A stretch of DNA of 35,175 bases from Streptomyces altiplanensis (GTDB lineage: Bacteria > Actinomycetota > Actinomycetes > Streptomycetales > Streptomycetaceae), in NCBI GenBank assembly GCA_003719395.1, contig RHMC01000071.1, positions 1 through 35,175 on the forward strand, in the 5' to 3' direction. The notes below the pieces were generated by a model. It was given only the letters and a program-made list of their open reading frames with translations. It did no database searches and had not been told where the DNA came from. The translations under genes were made by a program, and so were the position numbers. Of this stretch, positions 27,853-33,846 are shown one piece after another. Each line of letters starts with the position of its first letter. Position 1 is the first letter of the stretch.

Positions 27853-28227
27853 ATGACGTCGCACCAGAACACCCAGACAATGAAGCCCGCGACCGCGGCG
27901 AAGAAGCTGGGTGTGTACCTCGAGGCCACCCCCGCCGAGTTCCAGGAGGGTGTCGTCTCACGCACCGAGTTGAACGCGCTGCAGGCCGATCCGCCCGAGT
28001 GGCTGCTGGAGCTGCGCCGCAACGGCCCGCACCCCCGGCCGGTGGTCGCGGCGAAGCTGGGCGTCTCCATCTCGGGTCTCGCACGTGGCGGAGTCACGGA
28101 AGCCCTCACCACGGAGCAGATCGACGCGCTGAAGAAGGACCGCCCCGAGTGGCTGGAGCGGGAACGCGCCACCCAGGCCGAGGTCCGGAAAGAAGCGGTG
28201 CGTATCAAGGAGAAGAACGCAGAGTAA
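27853..28227 (+). CDS. DUF5997 family protein
   Basis: 124 residues, cytoplasmic. The start chosen is ATG 27853 (MTSHQNTQTMKPATAAKKLG), which matches how the family begins; an ATG seven codons earlier is possible. The body has AAKKLGVYLEATPAEFQEGV and VVSRTELNALQADPPEWLLE, then RRNGPHPRPVVAAKLGVSIS and LARGGVTEALTTEQIDALKK, ending in a charged helix (ERATQAEVRKEAVRIKEKNA). The repeated pattern of short helices with AKKLGV and AAKLGVS looks like two degenerate helix-turn-helix units, which is my reading and not an established function. It is divergent from the LysR-like effector protein, a pairing that seems conserved in Streptomyces from memory. Confidence 0.9.
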   Translation: MTSHQNTQTMKPATAAKKLGVYLEATPAEFQEGVVSRTELNALQADPPEWLLELRRNGPHPRPVVAAKLGVSISGLARGGVTEALTTEQIDALKKDRPEWLERERATQAEVRKEAVRIKEKNAE

Positions 28228-28266
28228 GACGCCTCCCGAACCGGAGCGCCGGGGGGGCACGAGCCA

Positions 28267-28278
28267 TAATCTGAATAC
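28267..28278 (+). promoter_or_regulatory. Putative -10 of the SRPBCC gene, leaderless
   Basis: TAATCT (28267-28272) fits the -10 pattern, and six bases follow to the GTG at 28279. No ribosome site lies in between. No -35 is obvious. Confidence 0.45.
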
Positions 28279-28737
28279 GTGTATTCGACTCGGATCTCCC
28301 GTCGCGTGAGTGCCCCCCGTCCGGCTGTCTACCGGGCGCTTCTCGATGCAGCCGCGATCGCGAAGTGGAGAGTTCCACCGGGCATGAGCAGCCACGTGCA
28401 TGAGTTTGATGCCCGTGAAGGCGGCTCGTTCCGCATCTCGCTCACGTACGACGCGCCGAACGGAACCGGAAAGTCGGCGGCGCGAACCGACACGTACCAC
28501 GGCCGCTTCGTGAAGCTTGTACCGGACGAGCAAGTGGTCGAGGTGTTCGAGTTCGAGACGGCAGATCCCGAACTCGGCGGCGAGATGACGCTGACCACAA
28601 CGCTTACCGCAGCAGACGGCGGCACTGACGTCCTCATCGTGCACGAAGGAATTCCCGACAGCATTCCGGCCGCCGACAACGAGACCGGTACGCGGATGGC
28701 ACTGGCGAATCTCGCCGGGCTCGTCGAGACCGGCTAG
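28279..28737 (+). CDS. SRPBCC / AHSA1-like protein
   Basis: 152 residues with the START-like helix-grip fold. It begins MYSTRISRRVSAPRPAVYRA, where SAPRPAVYRALLDAAAIAKWRVPPGMS is the AHSA1 entry motif (usually WxxPxxxxxWL). The next strands contain REGGSFRISLTYDAPNGTGK, GRFVKLVPDEQVVEVFEFET and DVLIVHEGIPDSIPAADNET, ending in a helix (TRMALANLAGLVETG). Such proteins bind hydrophobic ligands or, in some cases, modulate Hsp90; bacterial members are mostly unassigned. GTG 28279 is the only start that keeps the first strand intact. The frame is intact and the gene stands alone. Confidence 0.88.
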   Translation: MYSTRISRRVSAPRPAVYRALLDAAAIAKWRVPPGMSSHVHEFDAREGGSFRISLTYDAPNGTGKSAARTDTYHGRFVKLVPDEQVVEVFEFETADPELGGEMTLTTTLTAADGGTDVLIVHEGIPDSIPAADNETGTRMALANLAGLVETG

Positions 28738-28857
28738 CGCTTTCCCCACAGCCACTCGTTGACGGCCGCGGCGGCCCGGCTGCCCCGCACAGGCCCGCTT
28801 CGCGCGGAAACTGTACGCCTGCGTCACCGGTGGGGGCGGGTGGTACCTTCCGAAGCC

Positions 28858-29250
28858 ATGAACGACAGCGTGTACGTGGGCAATGCGGGCAAGGACGCAC
28901 CACTGGACCGGGGATGGCTGCTCGGGCACTTCAAGGACGTCTCCGACCCTCGGCACAGCGAGGCCGTCGAGATCAAATGGGGCGTCCACCCGCAGGGCGA
29001 CGAACGGGCGCAGTGGGTGACCGGTGAGGAACGTACGGCTCTGCTGGTCCTCATCAGCGGCCGCTTCCGTGTGGAACTTCCTGGGCGCAGTGTTGTGCTG
29101 GCCCAGCAGGGGGACTACGTCGTGTGGGGCCGGGGCGTCGACCACTCCTGGTACGCGGAGGAAGAATCCGTCGTACTGACGGTCCGCTGGCCGTCTGTCC
29201 CCGGCTACAAGGTGACCTCTGAAGAGGACCGTGCCGGAGTGCTTGCCTGA
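28858..29250 (+). CDS. Small cupin-fold protein
   Basis: 130 residues. The ATG at 28858 gives MNDSVYVGNAGKDAPLDRGW. The middle has a beta-rich region, GERTALLVLISGRFRVELPG and SVVLAQQGDYVVWGRGVDHSW, which looks like a cupin barrel: a turn (GRFRVEL), a Gly-Asp-Tyr-Val strand, and a His in VDHSWYAEE that could be a metal ligand. Proteins like this are sometimes labelled signal peptidase I in databases, but there is no Ser-Lys catalytic pair or membrane anchor, so that name is unlikely. TACCTT (28844-28849) lies eight bases before the ATG and may be a leaderless -10. Function unknown. The frame is intact. Confidence 0.75.
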   Translation: MNDSVYVGNAGKDAPLDRGWLLGHFKDVSDPRHSEAVEIKWGVHPQGDERAQWVTGEERTALLVLISGRFRVELPGRSVVLAQQGDYVVWGRGVDHSWYAEEESVVLTVRWPSVPGYKVTSEEDRAGVLA

Positions 29251-29404
29251 CACCGTGGTGCGTGCCGGCCACAGCCACGCGCACGTGCTGCCGGCTGTCG
29301 GGCCGGGTCCGGTCGGCGAGACGGGAAAGCGCGCGAGGAGGATCAGTGACAGGCGGGCACCACCCCCCCTTCCGTGATCGCCGTCCGAGCGGACGACACC
29401 CGTC

Positions 29405-29584
29405 CGGGGCCTCCCGGACCGCGCGCGGACGTTCGCGTACGCACCGCACGGCCCGGTGGACCGCAAGCTTCCCCACCTGCGTACGCCTGTCGTGGTGGCC
29501 CGCGGTGCCCGGGACCCGACCGTGCCGCACACCTGGGCCGGGGAAGTCACCGGGCTGCCCCCGCAGGGCCGGCCGGCGGAATGA
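29405..29584 (+). pseudogene. Remnant of an alpha/beta hydrolase (C-terminal piece)
   Basis: In frame 2 the sequence reads KLPHLRTPVVVARGARDPTV followed by PHTWAGEVTGLPPQGRPAE and a stop. The pattern TPVVVARGARDPTVPHTWAGE is the usual alpha/beta hydrolase strand with the catalytic Asp in GxRDPxVP. The family then runs on to a catalytic His that is missing here, since a TGA stops it. The preceding coding part is not found in any frame of 29251-29404 either. A gene of about 250 residues is therefore reduced to about 60. The rest of the gap 29251-29737 holds no gene I can support. Confidence 0.5.
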
Positions 29585-29737
29585 CCTGGCGCCGGACACG
29601 CGCTGAACCACTGCGCGCCGCAGGAGCCGGCCCGTATCGCCCGGTCACTGCCGCGGCACAGCGGTCGAGTGCTCGGGCGGAGGAGGGGGGCCGGCCCGGT
29701 GGCGCCGGGGCTGTTCTGTGTCAATGAGGAGGTGCCG

Positions 29738-30229
29738 GTGCAGGAACCCTTGAGCAGCGCGGTATTGGACATGGCCGTATTCGTCGGTCTGCAGGCTTCG
29801 GGGAAGTCCACCTTCTACGAGCAGCGCCTCGCCGGCCGTTACGCGCTGGTGAGCAAGGACCTGTTTCCTCGCTCCGCGCGGAACAAGCAGCAGCGGCAGA
29901 TACGTCTGGTGGAAGAGGCGCTGACCGCCGGGGAATCGGTGGCGGTCGACAACACCAACCCGTCGCCGCAGGAGTGGGAGCCCTTGGTGGCCCTGGGCCA
30001 CGTCCTGGGGGCGACGGTGACGGCGTACTGGTTCCCCCCGGACGTCCCGGGCTCGCTCCGGCGCAACGCGGCACGGGAGGGACGAGACCGCGTTCCCGAC
30101 GTGGGCGTCCACGCCACGCTCAAGCGGTTGCGCAAGCCGTCGCTGTCGGACGGGTTCGACGCCGTGCTGGAGGTGCGGTTCGACGGCCACGGCGGGTTCG
30201 AGGTACGGCGGGACCTCGACGCCGGATGA
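29738..30229 (+). CDS. AAA-family ATPase / polynucleotide-kinase-like protein
   Basis: 163 residues. GTG 29738 is chosen for the AGGAGG about six bases upstream; the in-frame ORF begins earlier but the extra residues have no family match. The Walker A is FVGLQASGKSTFYEQRL (residues about 14-30), followed by RYALVSKDLFPRSARNKQQR and the Walker B-like VAVDNTNPSPQEWEPLVALG. The lid Arg is in RRNAAREGRDRVPDVGVH. This order is that of the kinase domain of T4 polynucleotide kinase and the AAA_33 group, and D-N-T-N-P is diagnostic. The neighbouring phosphatase domain of PNKP is absent. It may phosphorylate a nucleic acid 5' end or a small molecule. The frame is intact and followed by a hairpin. Confidence 0.88.
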   Translation: MQEPLSSAVLDMAVFVGLQASGKSTFYEQRLAGRYALVSKDLFPRSARNKQQRQIRLVEEALTAGESVAVDNTNPSPQEWEPLVALGHVLGATVTAYWFPPDVPGSLRRNAAREGRDRVPDVGVHATLKRLRKPSLSDGFDAVLEVRFDGHGGFEVRRDLDAG

Positions 30230-30237
30230 CTGGGCTG

Positions 30238-30260
30238 CCCCGGAGCCGGACTCGCCGGGG
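30238..30260. terminator. Hairpin between the ATPase gene and the AsnC remnant
   Basis: CCCCGG (30238-30243) pairs with CCGGGG (30255-30260) over an 11-nt loop, nine bases after the stop of the ATPase gene and between converging genes. Confidence 0.45.
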
Positions 30261-30299
30261 TGGTCGCATCCCGGCGAAGTTCCATGCGGTTGTCCGGGT

Positions 30300-30545
30300 T
30301 CAGCTGTCCGCCTTGATCCTCTTCCTGGTGAGGTGGGAGGTCAGGCGCGGGACGGCGGGCAGACCACTGAGCTTGCCGGTCAGGAAGGCTTCGTAGGCGG
30401 CGTGGTCGGCGACGCCGACGCGGATCAAGTAGTCGGGGCGGCCGTACGTGCGGCGGAACTCGACGACTTCTTCACAGGAAGCCACGGTGGCCTCGAACTC
30501 CTCGAATCCCCTTGCAGCCCTCGCGGTGGACGTACGGCGCCGAAT
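30300..30545 (-). pseudogene. Lrp/AsnC family remnant: RAM domain without HTH
   Basis: The minus strand encodes TARAARGFEEFEATVASCEE, then EFRRTYGRPDYLIRVGVADH, AAYEAFLTGKLSGLPAVPRL and TSHLTRKRIKADS, the C-terminal ligand-binding (RAM) domain of an AsnC-type regulator up to its natural end. The N-terminal 70 or so residues with the helix-turn-helix are not found in any minus-strand frame upstream to about nt 30850; the sequence there (HELGLVPADPFEGQMGADGI) is unlike the family. A full family member is about 150 residues. The simplest reading is a 5'-truncated gene, though a stand-alone RAM-domain protein (SMARC-like) cannot be excluded. Confidence 0.6.
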
Positions 30546-30863
30546 GCCGTCGGCGCCCATCTGCCCCTCGAACGGGTCGGCAGGGACCAGGCCGAGTTCG
30601 TGCACGCCGTGCACCTGGCCGACGGAGAGGAGGGCACATGTGCGAGCTGGTCGTGACGGTCTCTCACCGCCCTGCCGGAGCCGTTCGTGCCCTCTGCGCG
30701 CGGGCCGCGATCGAGGCGGTCCGGGCCGGCCCCCTCTGCACCGGGACAGTCTGGGACTGACAGCACACCGGGCCGGGCGCCCGAATCGGCGCGGCGGCCG
30801 CTCCGGGTCCCCACGAGGTGAGCACCCGGAGCACAAAGGGATCACCCTTGTCACTTGATATGC
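30546..30863. other. Gap without a supported gene
   Basis: No ORF here has family-like sequence. One 40-codon plus-strand ORF at 30638-30760 has AGGAGG in front of it but no recognisable product. No repeats or palindromes stand out. Confidence 0.5.
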
Positions 30864-30912
30864 GGCCTGCCGCGCTTCTGTGCGCCTACTGCGCCGTCGT
30901 CCCCGGCAGGCC
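30864..30912 (-). terminator. Hairpin downstream of cspA
   Basis: GGCCTGCCG (30864-30872) pairs perfectly with CGGCAGGCC (30904-30912), a 9-bp stem whose loop is 31 nt long. It lies eight bases past the cspA stop on the minus strand. Confidence 0.45.
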
Positions 30913-30919
30913 CGCTCCG

Positions 30920-31123
30920 CTATTCCGGAACGATGTTCTCCGCCTGCGGGCCCTTCTGGCCTTGCGTGACGTCGAAGGACACCCTCTGCCCCTCCTGGAG
31001 CTCACGAAAGCCCTGGGCGGCGATGTTTGAATAGTGAGCGAAGACGTCGGGCCCGCCGCCGTCCTGCTCGATGAAGCCGAAACCCTTCTCACTGTTGAAC
31101 CACTTCACGGTGCCCGTAGCCAT
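30920..31123 (-). CDS. cspA: Cold-shock-domain protein CspA
   Basis: 67 residues, the usual length of a single cold-shock OB fold. RNP1 is KGFGFIEQDG and RNP2 is DVFAHYSNI, both with the aromatic residues that stack on single-stranded RNA or DNA. The first residues MATGTVKWFNSEKGFGFIEQ are almost the actinomycete consensus. ATG 31123 has AGGAG with six bases between (AGGAGACCGGT). It acts as an RNA chaperone in the cytoplasm. A perfect 19-bp palindrome lies about 95-110 bases upstream of the ATG, between a possible -35 and -10, which suggests a transcriptional repressor in addition to the 5' leader effects known for csp genes. Confidence 0.97.
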   Translation of the reverse strand: MATGTVKWFNSEKGFGFIEQDGGGPDVFAHYSNIAAQGFRELQEGQRVSFDVTQGQKGPQAENIVPE

Positions 31124-31210
31124 ACCGGTCTCCTGGAATCAAAGGGGCGGATACCGCACAGCACGGCACCCGGAGGTGATCGCCGGGCCCATGAAGACTC
31201 TGAACAGCAC

Positions 31211-31235
31211 AAAATACTGTGATCGCCGATCACAG
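31211..31235 (-). promoter_or_regulatory. cspA promoter with a perfect 19-bp palindrome
   Basis: CTGTGATCG-C-CGATCACAG (31217-31235) is perfectly symmetric. On the minus strand TATTTT (31211-31216) adjoins it and fits a -10, so the palindrome would fill the -35 to -10 spacer. It resembles a Crp site (TGTGA..TCACA) but the half-sites are seven and not six bases apart. The leader would then be about 80 nt. Confidence 0.6.
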
Positions 31236-31347
31236 GCGAACAGGGTTCGGAACCACGACTGCTATGACACCGACCGTACCCGAGCAGTGCCCGCACCGCT
31301 ATGCACCGCGACGCGGAATCCCCACCTGCACCGTAATGGGGTAAGGA

Positions 31348-31386
31348 TCCGAATTCGGAGTGGTGAACGAGCAACCGATCGTTCAC
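31348..31386. promoter_or_regulatory. Two adjacent palindromes with no gene of their own
   Basis: TCCGAATTCGGA (31348-31359) is a perfect 12-bp palindrome. GTGAACGA (31363-31370) and TCGTTCAC (31379-31386) form a perfect 8-bp inverted repeat around eight bases, the layout of TetR-family operators. They lie in the 31124-31548 gap, 225-260 bases upstream of cspA. The rest of this gap has only a short (ATC)(AGC) microsatellite at about 31395-31415 and no supported gene. Confidence 0.6.
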
Positions 31387-31548
31387 TTGGGCGGCATCAT
31401 CATCAGCAGCAGCAGCCCAGTAATGCATTGCGCATGAATGCGATCACCATGAAAGCCGTCACCACCCCCGGACCTTCCCTCGGGCGGGCCGGCGCGGCGG
31501 ACGGCCGGTAACCGCCCCGGCCATGGTCTCCGCCGGCAGTCCGGACGG

Positions 31549-31752
31549 TCAGTGTGCGTCGCTCTGCATCGCCGAGCTGAACGCGGTCATACAGGGGTCG
31601 CAGTAGCGTTCGGCGATTGCCTCACTGTGCGTGGTGGCGAGGGGTGGAGCGAGACGGCTTCCGCAAAGAGTGCTGGCGGGCGCATCCTTGGCAATGACAT
31701 GCCAGACCAGTTCGCCTCTGTCCACGGTGGGCTCGGCGCGCATCTCGTACAT
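31549..31752 (-). CDS. Small hypothetical protein with a CxxC motif
   Basis: 67 residues from ATG 31752 (MYEMRAEPTVDRGELVWHVI); an ATG six codons upstream is possible but has no ribosome site, whereas AAAGG lies about nine bases before the one chosen. Cys residues occur in TLCGSRLAPP and RYCDPCMTAF, a C-xn-CxxC set that suggests a zinc-binding fold. The ORF extends much further upstream but that part is not family-like. Similar short proteins occur in Streptomyces with no known role, as far as I recall. The strand and the high third-position GC support it as real. Confidence 0.55.
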   Translation of the reverse strand: MYEMRAEPTVDRGELVWHVIAKDAPASTLCGSRLAPPLATTHSEAIAERYCDPCMTAFSSAMQSDAH

Positions 31753-31986
31753 CGGCGTGCCTTTCTTCATGGTGGGGAGGGGGACCGGTCCGCTGTCCAT
31801 CAGAGCCCCTGACGGCCGAAAGGGCCACCGGGCGTAGGCCAACAGAAGGAACATGAGATTCCGGAGGTTTACCGGCGCGCGGGCGGAGCCGTCCGGCGTC
31901 CCGGCAAAAGACACGGACAGCGACACAGGATCACGGCCGGCGGCCACCGGAGGCAGCGGCGAGAAGACGCGGCAGGCAGGCGCAGG

Positions 31987-32015
31987 ACCCCGGGCCCGGA
32001 AACCCCGGGCCCGGA
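31987..32015 (-). terminator. Double copy of a palindrome, probable terminator
   Basis: CCGGGCCCGG occurs twice, 15 bases apart (around 31989-31999 and 32004-32014), inside a direct repeat of ACCCCGGGCCCGGA. As each copy is its own complement, the two can pair to give a 10-bp stem with a 5-nt loop. It starts 11 bases after the stop of the small gene at 32026. Confidence 0.5.
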
Positions 32016-32025
32016 GATCCCGGCC

Positions 32026-32166
32026 TCACTCCGCCTCCGGGCTCTCGGTTCGGTACGTCTTGGTCCAGGCGGCTCCGCACCGGCAACCGAACCGCTCGAC
32101 CAGTTCACCCTCTTCCGAGACTTCCATGCCCCGATTGAGACGGACGTGTACATGCTGCTTGCTCAC
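32026..32166 (-). CDS. Small hypothetical protein with CxC motif
   Basis: 46 residues if started at GTG 32166: SKQHVHVRLNRGMEVSEEGE, then LVERFGCRCGAAWTKTYRTE and SPEAE. The CRCGAAW cluster (C-x-C with a following Gly-Ala-Ala-Trp) and the regular charge pattern suggest a real, conserved short protein, perhaps a zinc ribbon fragment. An ATG at 32235 gives a longer form whose extra 23 residues look non-coding. The gene is followed by a double hairpin. No function can be given. Confidence 0.5.
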   Translation of the reverse strand: MSKQHVHVRLNRGMEVSEEGELVERFGCRCGAAWTKTYRTESPEAE

Positions 32167-32307
32167 AGGGGGCCACTCTTCGCTGCAGGCGGATTCCTGG
32201 CGGGATCGTTCCCATGGTGGGCATATGCCACCCATTGCACCAATGACTCAGTTCACACTTTCCTTTCGTCACTTCGTAAGGGAAGGGCGTGAGAAAGGAG
32301 AAAACCC

Positions 32308-32520
32308 ATGAGATATGAAGAATTACCGGCATGCGCGCGGGAGGGCGGGGAGCACCCCATCCAGAGCAAGGCCGTGCAGGTCACCGCCGTCGCACTGCGG
32401 GTTCTCGCTCACCGCATCGCACTTGGCGAGGTCAAAACCCCGGCTTCCCCGGCCCTCCCGATACGCGGGCCTGTTCAGAAAATCCGATCCCGGCGGCCAA
32501 ATCCGTTTGTAGGCCTTTAA
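32308..32520 (+). CDS. Small hypothetical protein with a TTA codon
   Basis: 70 residues from ATG 32308, which has a strong ribosome site AAAGGAG eight bases upstream in an AT-rich leader (GAGAAAGGAGAAAACCC). It reads MRYEELPACAREGGEHPIQS, then KAVQVTAVALRVLAHRIALG as a likely amphipathic helix, and a basic end. Codon 6 is TTA, the rare leucine codon whose tRNA is made by bldA, so translation should be limited to late growth. The stop is TAA, and the start region is unusually rich in A and T. No family is recognised. It could be a leader or regulatory peptide, or a relic of transferred DNA. Confidence 0.45.
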   Translation: MRYEELPACAREGGEHPIQSKAVQVTAVALRVLAHRIALGEVKTPASPALPIRGPVQKIRSRRPNPFVGL

Positions 32521-32593
32521 CGGCTCGGTGACAGGGCGATTGCGGAACGGTCCCCGGGCACTTCCGGCGGTCGGGCCGGGCGTTGGAACGAGC

Positions 32594-32905
32594 ATGGAGC
32601 TTTTCAGGAGCAAACCGGTCACGGCGCCCGATCCTCCGCCGCGTGGCGCGTACCGGCCCGACTCGCCCCTGCACGCACGGGAAAGCTGCGTGCAGTGTGC
32701 GCGGATGCGTAAGGCAGAAGGCCGGAACGCGCACGTCACCGGGGCAGCCGGGCCGAGTACGTCCGGGTTGTCGACCCGCCGCACGGCACCGGGCGCGTGG
32801 CCGAAGTCCGCGGTCGGCCGGCTGGCAGGACCGGCGCGGACGGTGATGCTCGCCGTCGCTGTGTGCACGGTCCTCTCGGCGATGCTCGCCGTCTCGCTGA
32901 CGTGA
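32594..32905 (+). CDS. Small hypothetical protein with C-terminal membrane helix
   Basis: 103 residues from ATG 32594 with a weak GGAACG ribosome site; an earlier in-frame start gives 125. The first part is polar (MELFRSKPVTAPDPPPRGAY, with ESCVQCARMRKAE as a CxxC motif), and the end is a single hydrophobic helix (ARTVMLAVAVCTVLSAMLAV). A perfect 8-bp hairpin begins seven bases after the TGA, which supports it as a true transcription unit. Third positions are mostly G or C. No family is recognised. Confidence 0.4.
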   Translation: MELFRSKPVTAPDPPPRGAYRPDSPLHARESCVQCARMRKAEGRNAHVTGAAGPSTSGLSTRRTAPGAWPKSAVGRLAGPARTVMLAVAVCTVLSAMLAVSLT

Positions 32906-32911
32906 CGCCGC

Positions 32912-32935
32912 TCGCAGGGCGCCGCACCCCTGCGA
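32912..32935 (+). terminator. Hairpin after the small membrane ORF
   Basis: TCGCAGGG (32912-32919) pairs perfectly with CCCTGCGA (32928-32935) across an 8-nt loop. It starts seven bases after the TGA at 32903-32905. Confidence 0.55.
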
Positions 32936-32976
32936 CCCCGGATGAGGGCCGGCGGGTGATGCCCATGGCCGACCCG

Positions 32977-32993
32977 GGACCCTCTACGGGTCC
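32977..32993 (+). terminator. Second hairpin in the 32.9-33.2 kb gap
   Basis: GGACCC-TCTAC-GGGTCC, with flanking CC/GG able to extend the stem past a single bulge. It may act as a backup terminator before the next gene. I see nothing else in 32936-33194. Confidence 0.35.
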
Positions 32994-33194
32994 GGCGGCG
33001 GACCGGAGGCAGGGCGGCACCAAGCGCACGGCTCCCGGGGCCCACGGTTGGGCTCCTTCCCGGCTGCCCCGGCCTTCCTCGCTTCCGGCAGCCCATTCGG
33101 ACCACCTGCAGTGGTGGCGGACGGCGTCCTGACCGCACGGTGAGTGAAGGGTCGCGCACCGGCGACATCCGAAGCACTACGAAGGAGCCGTCCC

Positions 33195-33770
33195 ATGTCG
33201 GAACGCAATACCGTCCTGCGCAGCCTTCACGATGTGGGCCTGGCCGCCTGGTTCGGCGGCGCACTCATGGGAGCGGTCGGGTTGAACGGCGCAGCCCAGG
33301 ACGAGGGCGGCACCGAAGCGACCACCGCCCGCATCGCCAGTTCCGGCTGGTCGAAATGGACGCCCGTCAGCGCAGCCGCGATCGCCGTGCACCTGGTCGG
33401 CGGCAGTGGCCTGTTGACGGCCAACGCCGCCCGTGTCGCCGGCCAACAAGGGGTGGCAGCCTCCACTCTGGCCAAGACCGTCCTCACCGGCGCAGCTCTG
33501 GCCGCCACCGCCTACGCCCGTATGCTGGGCAAAAAGGTGGAGTCGGCATCCTCGCCCCAGCCCGAAACCGAAGACGGACACAGGATCTCCAGGCACCCGG
33601 CCGACATGGAGAAGGTGAATCACCGGTTGATGTACATGCAGTGGGCGGTGCCCGCCCTGACCGGCGGTCTGATCATTCTCAACGCGCTGCACGGCGAGCA
33701 GCAGCGCCCCGAGCAGCAGGCGAAGGGCATGCGGCACCGTGCCATGGGCCCGCCGCCCTGGCACTGCTGA
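33195..33770 (+). CDS. Hypothetical membrane protein
   Basis: 191 residues from ATG 33195, with GAAGGAG eight bases upstream. It begins SERNTVLRSLHDVGLAAWFGG and has four hydrophobic stretches: GLAAWFGGALMGAVGLNGAA, PVSAAAIAVHLVGGSGLL, TLAKTVLTGAALAATAYARM and MQWAVPALTGGLIILNALHG. The hydrophilic connection before the last helix carries HRISRHPADMEKVNHRLMYM. I recognise it as a common Streptomyces membrane protein without known function. The last residues (MRHRAMGPPPWHC) are unlike relatives, so a small indel near the end is possible. The catalase-like gene follows 76 bases downstream on the same strand. Confidence 0.8.
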   Translation: MSERNTVLRSLHDVGLAAWFGGALMGAVGLNGAAQDEGGTEATTARIASSGWSKWTPVSAAAIAVHLVGGSGLLTANAARVAGQQGVAASTLAKTVLTGAALAATAYARMLGKKVESASSPQPETEDGHRISRHPADMEKVNHRLMYMQWAVPALTGGLIILNALHGEQQRPEQQAKGMRHRAMGPPPWHC

Positions 33771-33846
33771 GCGAACAAGCGACAGACCGGAACGGGCCGG
33801 ACCGGTGGCACCGGTTTTCGTCGAAGACCATCGAAGGCGAGCGGTG

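Noticed and set aside
28858..29250. Signal peptidase I
   Set aside because: No membrane anchor and no Ser/Lys pair; the sequence fits a cupin-like barrel.
30638..30760. 40-codon ORF (MCELVVTVSHRPAG...) with AGGAGG in front
   Set aside because: The ribosome site is good but the product has no recognisable features or hairpin after it; kept as an unproven candidate only.
31217..31235. Crp binding site at the cspA palindrome
   Set aside because: Half-sites TGTGA and TCACA are seven bases apart, while Crp requires six.
31395..31415. Short (ATC)n(AGC)n run as a CRISPR or regulatory repeat
   Set aside because: Only three or four copies of three bases; no spacers.
31434..31511. 25-codon ORF MNAITMKAVTTPG
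   Set aside because: No ribosome site and too short to judge; close to the microsatellite.
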